Part shown: positions 32,372 through 41,690 of the stretch, one piece after another
Layout: the number at the start of each line of letters is the position of its first letter
Position numbering within the stretch: position 1 is the first letter of the stretch
Assembly (NCBI RefSeq): GCF_008801925.2
Contig: NZ_CP062804.1
Location: forward strand, 1,116,001 to 1,180,000
Reading direction: 5' to 3'
From: Cupriavidus basilensis
GTDB lineage: Bacteria > Pseudomonadota > Gammaproteobacteria > Burkholderiales > Burkholderiaceae
Length of the DNA: 64,000 bases
The notes under the pieces: model-generated
The model's input: the letters and a program-made list of their open reading frames with translations, nothing else
What the model was told of the DNA's origin: nothing
Databases searched by the model: none
Position numbers and translations under genes: made by a program

Positions 32372-35300
32372 TGGCTTCGGCGCGGCGGGTTTCGCTGTGG
32401 CGGCGCTGGCTGCTGCTGATGCTTGGGCTGCTGTGCGGGTGCCTTGCCGGCCCTGGCCACGCCCGCGCAGCTCAGCCCGGACAGTCAGCCCCGGTACGCG
32501 TGCTGCTGGTCACCACCAACACGCACCTGCTGCCCGCGGCCGAAGCGCGCCTGCGCGAGCAGGCCGGGCCGGGCAGGGTGGTGCTGGACGCCGTGACGGC
32601 AGCGCCCGATGCCGCGCAGGTCGCCGCCGCCGATGTCATCTACGCGTATTTCGTTCCCACGGCCGTGCTGCGCCAGATGGCGCCGGCCGTGCGCCAGGCG
32701 CGGCAGCGCGGCGCGCTGGTGCTGGCCGCGCCGGCAGCGTCCGCCGAGGCCGCCTGGGGCTTTGGCCTGGACGCCGCGCGCAACCAGGCTGCCGAGGCTT
32801 ACTGGAGCGCCGGCGGCGCCGACAACCTCGCGGGCTGGATGGCCTGGCTGGTGGCCGCCGTGCGCGGCGAGCAGGTCATCGCCGTGCCGCCGCCGCGCCC
32901 GCTGCCTGCGGCCGGCATCTATCACCCGCGCGCAGCGCAAGCATTTGCCACGCTCAAGGACTATCTCGGCTGGTACCGCGCCGGTGCAAGCGGCCTGCCG
33001 GCTGGCGCACCGCTGGTCGGCATTGCCTTCTATGCGAGCAACTATCGCCAGCAGGATCTCGCGCATATCGATGCGCTGATCGCCGCGCTGGAGCGCCAGG
33101 GCATCGGCGCGGTGCCGGTGTTCGGCTGGCCGCTGTCCGGCCTGGATCCGATGCTCACGGTCGACGGCCAAAGCCCGCTGCGCGCATTGCTGGCGCTGAA
33201 CCTCACCATCAGCCGCGCCGAGGACAAGGCCTGGCTGGAGCGCCACGGCCTGCATGCCATCAACCTGATCGCCACGCGCGACAGCCAGGCCGGCTGGCGG
33301 GCCGATGCGCGCGGCATTGGCGGCGAGCGCCTGCCGCTGCTGCTTAACACGCCCGAGCGGGCCGGCGCCTCGGAGCCGATCCTGTTCGCCACGCTGGAGG
33401 ACGAACACGGCGCCAAGGCCAGCCATGCCGTGCCGGAGCGGGCAGACGCGGCGGTGGCCCGCGTGCGGCGCTGGATCGCGCTGCAGGACAAGCCCGCGGC
33501 GGACAAGCGCATCGCTATCCTTTACTACAACAACCCGCCGGGCCGCGGCAATATCGGCGCCAGCTACCTGGCCACGCTGCCCTCGCTGGTGCAGGTCATG
33601 GCGCGGCTGCGCGAGGCGGGCTACCGCACGGGCGCCACGCTGCCGGACACGGCCGAGCTGACGGCGCTGCTGGAGCGCAATGGCCGCAATATGGAGGAAT
33701 GGTCGCCCGGCGAACTGGCCGAGATGGTGTCGCGCGGCCGCGTTACGCTGCTGCCGATGGCGCAGTACAAGCGCTGGTTCGATGCCTTGCCGGCGGCGTT
33801 TCGCCAGTCGGTGGTGGCCGCCTGGGGCCCGCCCGAGCGCAATCCGCTGATGCTGGTGGGTGACGGCCATGGCGGGCAGGATTTCGTGATTCCGGGCCTG
33901 CGCTTCGGCAATCTGTTCGTTGGCCCGCAGCCGCTGCGCTCCACCTTCGCGCGAGCAATGGACAGCTCGCACGATACGGTGACGCCGCCACCGCACTCCT
34001 ATATCGCCGCCTACCTGTGGTATCGCCACGCCTTCGGCGCGGACGCGATGGTCCACGTGGGCCGCCACGGCACGCTCGAATGGCTGCCAGGCAAGCAGGT
34101 AGGGCAAAGCGGCGACGACAGCGCCGAGGTGTTGCTGGGCGACCTGCCCAACGCCTACTACTACATCCAGGACGGCGGCGGCGAAGCCATCCAGGCCAAG
34201 CGCCGCAGCGCCGCCGTGCTGGTCAGCCACCTCACCCCACTGATCGCCCGTGCCGGCTGGCCGGACAAACTGGCCAAGCTCGACGCGGTGATCGAGCAGC
34301 AGGAGGCCGCCGCTGACAGCTCCCCCGCGCTGGCGGACCAGTACCGCCTGCAGGCGCTGGCTCAGATCCGCGCCCTCGGGCTGGACGGCCAGCTTGGGCT
34401 GGATCCCGGCGCGCCATGGGAGCAGGTCGAGCCGGTGATCCACCGCTTCTTGCATAAGGTGGAAGCCGAGCCGGTGCCGCTGGGCATTCACACGCTGGGC
34501 GAGTTGCCGCCGTTGGATGCGCAGCGCCAGGCGCTGGCCACCGTGCTGGAAAGCGCGTTCGACGCGAGCGAGGCGCGGGTGCTCGGCAAGGACACGCTCG
34601 CGCGCTGGGCCGGCGCTTTGGCGGAAGGCCGCGAGCCGGACGGCGCTGCCAGCGCGCCCTTGCCGCCGCCGCTGGCGGACAAGGTAAAAACCGCGCTGTC
34701 CAGCGCGCGCGCCTGGCTGGCCAATCTGCGCGAATCGCCGCGCCGCGAGCTCGATGGCCTGGTGACCGTGCTGTCCGGCCGCTACCTGCCGACCGCGCCG
34801 CTGGGCGACCCCGTGCGCACCCCGCAGGGCCTGCCCACCGGGCGCAACCTGCACGCCTTCGACGGTGCGCTGATCCCCACGCCTGCGGCCTGGCAGCTCG
34901 GCAAGCAACTGGCCGCGCAGACGCTCGCGCGCTATCGCGAGGAAACCGGCAAGGCGCCCGAGCAGGTCTCGATGGTGCTGTGGTACGGCGAGACCGAGCG
35001 CCACCAAGGCGCGATGGAGAGCGAGGCGCTCTACCTGATGGGCGTGGAGCCGGTCTGGAACGCGCGCGGCGTGGTGGAGGATGTGCGCCTGATCCCCGAT
35101 GCCGAACTCGGCCGCCCGCGCGTCAATGTGCTGTTCACCATTTCCGGCATCTACCGCGACGGCTTCGGCGACAAGGTGGCGCTGCTGGACAAGGCCGCGC
35201 GCCTGGCCGCCGAAGCCGGCGACAACGCCATCAGCCGCCACGACCACGAAGCGCAGGCCACGCTGCTGGCAGCCGGCGTGGAGCCGCAACTGGCCGCGCG

Positions 35301-36489
35301 CCTGGCCCGCGCCCGCGTGTTCGCTGCCAAGCCCGGCAACTACAGCATCGGCGTGCAGCAGATGGTGGAGCAGAGCAAGGACGCGGCGCAGGCCGGCGAG
35401 CCGCCGGGCGCGCTGGCGCGGCAGTACCTGCGCTACATGAACTTTGCGTACTCAAGCGAAGGCTGGGGCGAGACCGCGCCGCAGGCGCTGGCCAGCCACC
35501 TCAAATCCAACCAGGCCGTGCTGTTCTCGCGCGCCAGCACGCTTTATGGTGCGCTCGACAACGACGATACCTACCAGTACGCCGGCGGCCTCAACATGGC
35601 CACGCGCGCCGTCAGCGGGCAGGCGCCGCGCTTCTGGCTGCACAACCTGCGCCGCGCCGGCGAAGAGCAGACCGTGGATGCCCGTACCTGGCTGGCCACC
35701 GAGCTCAACGCGCGCAACTGGAACCCGCGCTGGATCGAAGGCATGCAGCGCTCGGGCTATGCCGGCGCGCGCGAAATGTTCAAGGAGATCGAGCATCTCT
35801 ACGGCTTCCAGGCCACCAGCCCGGAGCAGATGAGCGGCAGCTTCTGGCAGAACACCTATGACGTCTATGTGGCCGACAAGAATGGCCTGGGCATGGACGC
35901 TTTCTTTGCGCAAAACAACCCGCACGCGCGGCAGGGCATCCTGGCCCGGCTGCTGGAAGTGGACCGGCAGGGGAGCTACCGCTTCACGCCTGCCGAGCGC
36001 GCCGATATGGCACGACGCTATGTGGCGTCGGTCAATCGCGACGGCTTGTCCTGCTCGGCCAATAGCTGCGGCAATCCCGTGCTGATGCAGTACATCGCCG
36101 GGCTGGGGCAGCAAGCCCGGCTGCCCACGGATGCGCTGCGCGAATTCTCCGCGCGGCTGGCGACAGCCATGCCGGGGCGCGAGCCAGCCGCGCCGGCCGC
36201 GGCGTCTGGCCGGGCTGCACCGCCCGACGCATCCCGTGCGAGTCCGCCGCCGGCCCGGCAGGCCAGGCCGCAGCCAGCACCGGCGGCGCCACCGCATCCC
36301 GCGACCGGCCAAGTGACAGGCCAGTTGCTCGAAAGCCGCGTGCTCAAGCTCGCGGCGCCCGTCCCGCTTAGTGGCCCGGCGCCGCGCGAGGCGCTGTGGA
36401 CCGCTGCGCTGATGCTGCTGCTGGTTGGCGCTGGCGCCTTTGCGGAGTGGTGGCGCGGCCGTGGCCGGCGGCAGCCCGCGCCACGCTGA
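32371..36489 (+). CDS. Exported, membrane-anchored CobN-like metallochelatase (HmuS-like arrangement)
   Basis: This 1372-residue protein has the CobN/BchH large-subunit fold but differs from cytoplasmic CobN. The N-terminus is a signal peptide (RRWLLLMLGLLCGCLAGPGH, cleavage near ARAAQ). The CobN core includes ILYYNNPPGRGNIGASYLAT, VGRHGTLEWLPGKQ and GLPTGRNLHAFD. A Pro/Ala-rich linker at about residues 1265-1330 leads to one membrane helix (LWTAALMLLLVGAGAFAEWW) with a basic tail, so the main domain should face the periplasm. With ExbB and DUF2149 partners this matches the HmuS-type dechelatase arrangement of haem-use loci. Metal removal from or insertion into an imported tetrapyrrole is inferred. 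Confidence 0.88.
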   Translation: MASARRVSLWRRWLLLMLGLLCGCLAGPGHARAAQPGQSAPVRVLLVTTNTHLLPAAEARLREQAGPGRVVLDAVTAAPDAAQVAAADVIYAYFVPTAVLRQMAPAVRQARQRGALVLAAPAASAEAAWGFGLDAARNQAAEAYWSAGGADNLAGWMAWLVAAVRGEQVIAVPPPRPLPAAGIYHPRAAQAFATLKDYLGWYRAGASGLPAGAPLVGIAFYASNYRQQDLAHIDALIAALERQGIGAVPVFGWPLSGLDPMLTVDGQSPLRALLALNLTISRAEDKAWLERHGLHAINLIATRDSQAGWRADARGIGGERLPLLLNTPERAGASEPILFATLEDEHGAKASHAVPERADAAVARVRRWIALQDKPAADKRIAILYYNNPPGRGNIGASYLATLPSLVQVMARLREAGYRTGATLPDTAELTALLERNGRNMEEWSPGELAEMVSRGRVTLLPMAQYKRWFDALPAAFRQSVVAAWGPPERNPLMLVGDGHGGQDFVIPGLRFGNLFVGPQPLRSTFARAMDSSHDTVTPPPHSYIAAYLWYRHAFGADAMVHVGRHGTLEWLPGKQVGQSGDDSAEVLLGDLPNAYYYIQDGGGEAIQAKRRSAAVLVSHLTPLIARAGWPDKLAKLDAVIEQQEAAADSSPALADQYRLQALAQIRALGLDGQLGLDPGAPWEQVEPVIHRFLHKVEAEPVPLGIHTLGELPPLDAQRQALATVLESAFDASEARVLGKDTLARWAGALAEGREPDGAASAPLPPPLADKVKTALSSARAWLANLRESPRRELDGLVTVLSGRYLPTAPLGDPVRTPQGLPTGRNLHAFDGALIPTPAAWQLGKQLAAQTLARYREETGKAPEQVSMVLWYGETERHQGAMESEALYLMGVEPVWNARGVVEDVRLIPDAELGRPRVNVLFTISGIYRDGFGDKVALLDKAARLAAEAGDNAISRHDHEAQATLLAAGVEPQLAARLARARVFAAKPGNYSIGVQQMVEQSKDAAQAGEPPGALARQYLRYMNFAYSSEGWGETAPQALASHLKSNQAVLFSRASTLYGALDNDDTYQYAGGLNMATRAVSGQAPRFWLHNLRRAGEEQTVDARTWLATELNARNWNPRWIEGMQRSGYAGAREMFKEIEHLYGFQATSPEQMSGSFWQNTYDVYVADKNGLGMDAFFAQNNPHARQGILARLLEVDRQGSYRFTPAERADMARRYVASVNRDGLSCSANSCGNPVLMQYIAGLGQQARLPTDALREFSARLATAMPGREPAAPAAASGRAAPPDASRASPPPARQARPQPAPAAPPHPATGQVTGQLLESRVLKLAAPVPLSGPAPREALWTAALMLLLVGAGAFAEWWRGRGRRQPAPR

Positions 36490-36570
36490 CGCGCTGCGGG
36501 TGGACAGCACCGTGCGATCTCTTTATGCTGAATCCCTCGCCGCGGCCAGGCCCGTCGCCGTTTGCCGACA

Positions 36571-36600
36571 CTGCGTTTGTCGATACTGCGTTTGTCGATA
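36571..36600. repeat. Two perfect tandem 15-bp copies upstream of cobW
   Basis: CTGCGTTTGTCGATA is present twice in a row, and a degenerate third (TTTGCCGACA) precedes at 36561-36570. The repeats lie 105-135 bp upstream of the cobW-like start in a 215-bp gap. They could be a regulator array or slippage-prone DNA. Confidence 0.75.
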
Positions 36601-36704
36601 CTGATTACCGGCTGCGCAAAACATAACTTGCGAAGGGCCTGCCACGCCGCGCATCGCGCGCCCCGATTCAACCCCAGCGCCAGCGCTGAATTCTCCTATC
36701 CGCC

Positions 36705-37787
36705 ATGCAGACCCGTAAAATCCCCGCCACCATCGTCACCGGCTTCCTTGGCAGCGGCAAGACCACCTTGCTGCGCCATATCCTCGAGAACGCCAACGGA
36801 CGGCGCATTGCGGTCATCGTCAACGAGTTCGGCGAGCTGGGCATCGATGGCGAGATCCTGAAGGGCTGCGGCATCGGCTGCGACGAATCCGGCCAGAGCA
36901 ATGGCCAGCTCTATGAGCTCGCCAACGGCTGCCTGTGCTGCACGGTGCAGGAGGAATTCTTCCCGGTGATGGAGCAATTGCTGGAGCGCCGCGGCGATAT
37001 CGACCACGTGCTGATCGAGACCTCCGGCCTGGCGCTGCCCAAGCCGCTGGTGCAGGCCTTCAACTGGCCCAGCATCAAGAACGCCTTCACCGTGGATGCG
37101 GTCGTCACCGTGGTGGACGGCGCGGCAGCCGCGGCCGGCCAGTTCGCCGCCGACCCGGACGCCGTGGACGCGCAGCGCAAGGCCGATCCCAACCTCGATC
37201 ACGAGTCCCCGCTGCATGCGCTGTTCGAAGACCAGCTCGGCGCGGCCGATCTCGTCATCCTCAACAAGACCGACCTGATCGACGACGCGCAGCGCGCCGA
37301 CGTGGAAGCGCTGATCCGCCCCGAGATCCCCGCCGAAGTGAAGATCGTCGGCGCGCAGGGCGGCAAGCTGGATATCGCGTTGCTGCTGGGCCTGAACCGC
37401 GCATCGGAAGACACCATTCACCTGCGCCCGGATCACCACGGCTCCGCGGACGATCCCGATCACGCAGACCACCATCACGACGAGTTCGACTCCGTCGTCG
37501 TAGAGCTGGGCGAGGTGGACCGCGACCCGTTGATCGATGGCTTGCGCCAGCTGGTGGAAAGCCACACCATCTACCGCATCAAGGGCTTTGCCAAGCTGCC
37601 CGCCAAGCCCATGCGGCTGGTGCTGCATGGCGTGGGACGGCGCTTTGACAGCTACTTCGACCGCCGCTGGCTGCCGGGCGAGGCGCAATCCACGCGTATC
37701 GTGCTGATCGGCCAGGCGCTTGACCAGCCCACGCTGCAGGCTGCCCTGGAGGCCGCGCTGAGCGCCGCCGCCGTGCGTACCGCGTAA
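36705..37787 (+). CDS. cobW: CobW/COG0523 family GTP-binding metal chaperone
   Basis: This 360-residue cytoplasmic GTPase has Walker A GFLGSGKTTLL (residues 13-23), the conserved metal-binding motif GCLCC near residue 76 (CxCC), IETSGLALP as the switch segment and NKTDLI for guanine recognition. A His-rich loop (DHHGSADDPDHADHHHDEF) precedes the C-terminal CobW domain and could bind Co2+ or Zn2+. Its position directly before cobN supports a role in delivering cobalt to the chelatase and argues against a Zn-stress paralogue. It is the first gene of the cytoplasmic cobaltochelatase set. Confidence 0.93.
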   Translation: MQTRKIPATIVTGFLGSGKTTLLRHILENANGRRIAVIVNEFGELGIDGEILKGCGIGCDESGQSNGQLYELANGCLCCTVQEEFFPVMEQLLERRGDIDHVLIETSGLALPKPLVQAFNWPSIKNAFTVDAVVTVVDGAAAAAGQFAADPDAVDAQRKADPNLDHESPLHALFEDQLGAADLVILNKTDLIDDAQRADVEALIRPEIPAEVKIVGAQGGKLDIALLLGLNRASEDTIHLRPDHHGSADDPDHADHHHDEFDSVVVELGEVDRDPLIDGLRQLVESHTIYRIKGFAKLPAKPMRLVLHGVGRRFDSYFDRRWLPGEAQSTRIVLIGQALDQPTLQAALEAALSAAAVRTA

Positions 37788-37859
37788 GGCGCAAGGCGCC
37801 AGACACACGGCAAAAGGCCTGCACCAGCCCACACCAGTCCACATCAGCCCAGGCACCCG

Positions 37860-40800
37860 ATGCACCTGCTTTCCACCCGTCCGGGCGGCTTCGTCGACGA
37901 TAACGCCGGCGTGGTGCGCATTGCACAAAGCCCGGCGCAAATCGTGGTGCTCAGCGCGGCGGATACCACGCTGTCGCTGCTGGCCGGCGTCTTCCCGCGC
38001 CTGGGAGCGGGTTTTCCCACGGTGCGGCTGGCCAACCAGATGTACCTGCGCCAGCCGGCTTCGCTCGACATGTATGTGGACGACGTGCTGCAGCACGCGC
38101 GCGTGGTGGTGGTCGACCATCTTGGCGGCGACAGCGACTGGCCCTATGGCCTGGAGCGGCTGACCGAGCTGGCGCGCTCGCGCAACCAGCTGCTGGTGAT
38201 GTTCTCCGGCGACCTGGCCGAGGACGCCAACCTGCTCGGGCGCGGCAACGCGCCGCAAGCGCTGGCCAGCAACCTGTGGCGTTACCTGCGCGAGGGCGGC
38301 GCGGACAACGCCGAGCAGTTCTTCCGCTGCCTGGCGCATCACGCTTTCGGCTGGGGCGAGCCTGCCCTGCAGCCGCGCGTGCTGCCGCAGGCGGCGATCT
38401 ATCACCCGGCACACGGCGTGGCCACCGCGGCGGACTGGCAGCGGGCGTGGGCGCAGGATGGCCATGCCGATGCGCCGGTCGTGGCGCTGGTGTTCTACCG
38501 CGCCCACCTGCAGGCTGGCAACACTGCTGTGTTCGATGCCCTCATCGCCGCCTTGCGCGCACAGGGCATGAACCCGCTGCCGCTGGCGGTCAATTCACTC
38601 AAGGACACGCTGTGCCGCGAGGTGCTGCAGCATCTGTGCGCCGGGCACGGCGCGGCGCTGGTGCTGAACACCACGGCGTTCGCCGTCTCGTCGCTGGACG
38701 CGCCTGAAACCCTGGCGCTCGCCGGCGACGCGCCGGTGCTGCAGGTGATCCTGAGCGGCGGCAACCGCGAGGACTGGCTGCAGGACAGCCAGGGCCTGGG
38801 CCCACGCGACGTGGCCATGCATATCGCCATGCCCGAGGTGGACGGGCGCATCATCACGCGCGCCGTCAGCTTCAAGGGGCTGGCCTATCGCTGCCCCCAT
38901 ACCGAGGTCGATGTGGTGCGTTACCAGCCCGACGCGCAGCGCATCGCCTTCGTGGCCGAGCTCAGCCGCCGCTGGTGCCGCCTGCGGCAGCTGGACAATG
39001 CCGACAAGCGCGTGGCGCTGGTGCTGGCCAACTATCCGGCCAACGAAGGGCGCATCGGCAACGGCGTGGGGCTGGATACGCCGGCCTCCGTCGTGGGCAT
39101 TCTCGGCATGCTGCGCGAGCAGGGCTACCACTGCGAAGGCCTGCCTGCGGACGGCGACGACCTGATGCGCGGGCTCACGCAGGGCATCACCAACGACCCG
39201 ACGCACCGCGACCTGCGCCCGGCATTCCAGAGCCTGTCGATGGCCGACTACCTGGCGCACCTGAGCCGCCTGCCGGCGGACAACCAGCGCGCCCTTGCCG
39301 AGCGCTGGGGCAGCCCGGACCAGGACCCGATGGTGCGGCAAGGGCGCTTCATGATTGCCGGCGTGCGCAGCGGGCATCTGTTCGTCGGGCTGCAGCCTGC
39401 CCGGACGTACGCGCTGCCGGGCGAGCAAGGCAGCCAGAGCTACGCCAGCTACCACGATGCCGATCTGGTGCCGCCGCATGGCTACCTGGCGTTCTACTTC
39501 TGGCTGCGCCACAGCTTCGGCGCCGACGCCATCGTCCACGTGGGCAAGCACGGCAACCTGGAGTGGTTGCCCGGCAAGAGCGTGGCGCTGGCCGATACCT
39601 GTTGGCCCGATGCCATCCTCGGGCCGCTGCCGCATCTCTATCCCTTTATCGTCAATGACCCGGGCGAGGGCGCGCAGGCCAAGCGGCGCGCGCAGGCCGT
39701 CATCATCGACCACCTGATGCCGCCGCTCACGCGCGCCGAGAGTTATGGCCCGCTGCAGGACCTGGAGCGGCAGGTTGACGAATACTACGAGGCGCTGGCG
39801 GTGGACCCGCGCCGCGCGCGGATGCTGCGCAAGGCGATCCTGAAGCTGATCGTGGACCAGCAGCTGCATCGCGAGCTGGGGCTGGATGCGCCGGCGGATA
39901 GCGATGGAGAAGATGCGCTGCTCAACCGCACCGACGCTTACCTGTGCGAGCTGAAGGAATCCCAGATCCGCGATGGCCTGCATGTGTTCGGCGTGTCGCC
40001 GCAGGGCCGCCAGCGGCGCGATACGCTGCTCGCGCTCGGGCGCTTTCCGGTGGGCGACGGCAAGGGCGCGCAAGCCAGCTTGCTGGCGGCGCTGGCCGCC
40101 GACCTGGCATTGGGCGATGGCTTCGACCCGCTCGATGCCGACTGGTCCGCGCCCTGGCAAGGGCCGCGTCCGGCGCAACTGGCCACGCTGGACGCCGGGC
40201 CGTGGCGCCATCATGGCGATACGCGCGAGCGCCTTGAGATGCTGGCCACCGCGTTGCTCGGCGAGGCGGCTGGCGACGTTGCCTTGCCGCGGGCCTCGGC
40301 CGTGCTCGCGCGCCTGCGCCAGGACGTGATGCCGCGCCTGGATGCCTGCGGCCCGCAGGAAATGCGGCAACTGTCGCGCGGGCTGGCCGGGCAGTTCGTG
40401 CCGCCGGGCCCCAGCGGCGCGCCCTCGCGCGGCCGGCCGGATGTCCTTCCCACGGGGCGCAATTTCTACTCGGTCGACACGCGTGCGGTGCCAACCCGCA
40501 CGGCATGGACGCTGGGCCTGAAGTCTGCCAACCAGTTGATCGAGCGCCACCTGCAGGAGCACGGCGAGTATCCGCAATCCATTGGCCTGTCCGTCTGGGG
40601 TACCGCCACCATGCGCAGCGGCGGCGACGACATCGCGCAGGCCTTCGCGCTGCTGGGCGTGCGGCCCAAGTGGGCAGCCGGCAGCTACCGCGTGACCGAC
40701 TTCGAGATCTTGCCGATGGCGATCTTCGACCGTCCGCGCGTCGACGTCACGCTGCGCGTGTCGGGGTTCTTCCGCGATGCCTTCGCCAACGTCATGCGCC

Positions 40801-41690
40801 TGTTCGATGCCGCCGTGCAGGCCGTGGCGCAGCTTGACGAACCCGCCGACGTCAATCCCGTGCGCGCCCGCATCGAGGGCGAGCGCGCGCGGCTGGAAGC
40901 CGAGGGCGTGCCCGCTCCCGAGGCGCGCCGCCGTGCCGGCTGGCGCGTGTTCGGCGCCCGCCCGGGCGGCTACGGCACCGGCCTGCAGGACCTGGTCGAT
41001 AGCCGCAACTGGCAGGACGACAGCGATCTGGCGCGGGCCTACCTGCATGCCGGCGGCTACGCCTATGGGCAAGGCACGGATGGCGTCGAGGCGCGCGCCA
41101 GCTTTGCCCAGCGCCTGTCCAGCCTGGATGCGGTCGTGCAGAACCAGGACAACCGCGAGCACGACCTGCTCGACGCCAACGACTACTACCAGTTCCAGGG
41201 CGGCATGGTGGCGGCCGCGCGCGAGTTCGGCGGCGCGCAGCCAGCGATCTACCACGGCGACCACAGCAACCCGGCGGCGCCGCGCATCCGCACGCTGCAG
41301 GAAGAAATCAGCCGCGTGATCCGTGCGCGCGTGGTCAATCCCAAGTGGCTCGACGGCGTCAAGCGGCACGGCTACAAAGGTGCGTTCGAGATGGCCGCCA
41401 CGGTGGACTACCTGTTCGGCTTCGATGCCACCACCCGCGTGGTGGCCGATCACCAGTACGCGCTGGTGACCGATGCCTATGTGAACGACGCCGGCACCCG
41501 CGCTTTCCTGCGCCAGCACAATCCGCGCGCGCTGCACGCCATCTGCGAGCGCCTGCTCGAAGCGGCGCAGCGCGGCCTGTGGCAGGAGCCGGGCGAGCGT
41601 CGCGCCCAACTGGAACAGCACCTGCTCGACAGCGAGCAGGCGCTTGAAGGAATCGAAGGAATCAAAGGAATCGAAGGAATCCCCTCATGA
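37860..41690 (+). CDS. cobN: Cobaltochelatase large subunit CobN
   Basis: This 1276-residue cytoplasmic protein inserts Co2+ into hydrogenobyrinic acid a,c-diamide in aerobic cobalamin synthesis, with an AAA+ motor. VALVLANYPANEGRIGNG, VGKHGNLEWLPGK, NDPGEGAQAKRRAQAVIIDH and LPTGRNFYSVDTRAVPT are standard CobN motifs. It has no signal peptide or membrane helix, unlike the CobN-like protein upstream. The C-terminus ends in a low-complexity GIEGIKGIEGIPS tail encoded by 9-bp repeats. Its stop overlaps the ATPase start by 4 nt (ATGA), so the motor is translationally coupled. It follows cobW by 72 nt. Confidence 0.95.
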   Translation: MHLLSTRPGGFVDDNAGVVRIAQSPAQIVVLSAADTTLSLLAGVFPRLGAGFPTVRLANQMYLRQPASLDMYVDDVLQHARVVVVDHLGGDSDWPYGLERLTELARSRNQLLVMFSGDLAEDANLLGRGNAPQALASNLWRYLREGGADNAEQFFRCLAHHAFGWGEPALQPRVLPQAAIYHPAHGVATAADWQRAWAQDGHADAPVVALVFYRAHLQAGNTAVFDALIAALRAQGMNPLPLAVNSLKDTLCREVLQHLCAGHGAALVLNTTAFAVSSLDAPETLALAGDAPVLQVILSGGNREDWLQDSQGLGPRDVAMHIAMPEVDGRIITRAVSFKGLAYRCPHTEVDVVRYQPDAQRIAFVAELSRRWCRLRQLDNADKRVALVLANYPANEGRIGNGVGLDTPASVVGILGMLREQGYHCEGLPADGDDLMRGLTQGITNDPTHRDLRPAFQSLSMADYLAHLSRLPADNQRALAERWGSPDQDPMVRQGRFMIAGVRSGHLFVGLQPARTYALPGEQGSQSYASYHDADLVPPHGYLAFYFWLRHSFGADAIVHVGKHGNLEWLPGKSVALADTCWPDAILGPLPHLYPFIVNDPGEGAQAKRRAQAVIIDHLMPPLTRAESYGPLQDLERQVDEYYEALAVDPRRARMLRKAILKLIVDQQLHRELGLDAPADSDGEDALLNRTDAYLCELKESQIRDGLHVFGVSPQGRQRRDTLLALGRFPVGDGKGAQASLLAALAADLALGDGFDPLDADWSAPWQGPRPAQLATLDAGPWRHHGDTRERLEMLATALLGEAAGDVALPRASAVLARLRQDVMPRLDACGPQEMRQLSRGLAGQFVPPGPSGAPSRGRPDVLPTGRNFYSVDTRAVPTRTAWTLGLKSANQLIERHLQEHGEYPQSIGLSVWGTATMRSGGDDIAQAFALLGVRPKWAAGSYRVTDFEILPMAIFDRPRVDVTLRVSGFFRDAFANVMRLFDAAVQAVAQLDEPADVNPVRARIEGERARLEAEGVPAPEARRRAGWRVFGARPGGYGTGLQDLVDSRNWQDDSDLARAYLHAGGYAYGQGTDGVEARASFAQRLSSLDAVVQNQDNREHDLLDANDYYQFQGGMVAAAREFGGAQPAIYHGDHSNPAAPRIRTLQEEISRVIRARVVNPKWLDGVKRHGYKGAFEMAATVDYLFGFDATTRVVADHQYALVTDAYVNDAGTRAFLRQHNPRALHAICERLLEAAQRGLWQEPGERRAQLEQHLLDSEQALEGIEGIKGIEGIPS
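41649..41684 (+). repeat. 9-bp tandem repeat at the cobN 3' end
   Basis: GGAATCGAA, GGAATCAAA, GGAATCGAA and GGAATCCCC follow one another and encode the Gly-Ile-Glu/Lys tail of CobN. The unit is a multiple of three, so copy changes keep the frame. The purine-rich AAGGAATC units also supply ribosome-binding potential (AAGGA) for the overlapping ATPase start at 41687, so copy number could affect coupling. Confidence 0.8.
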
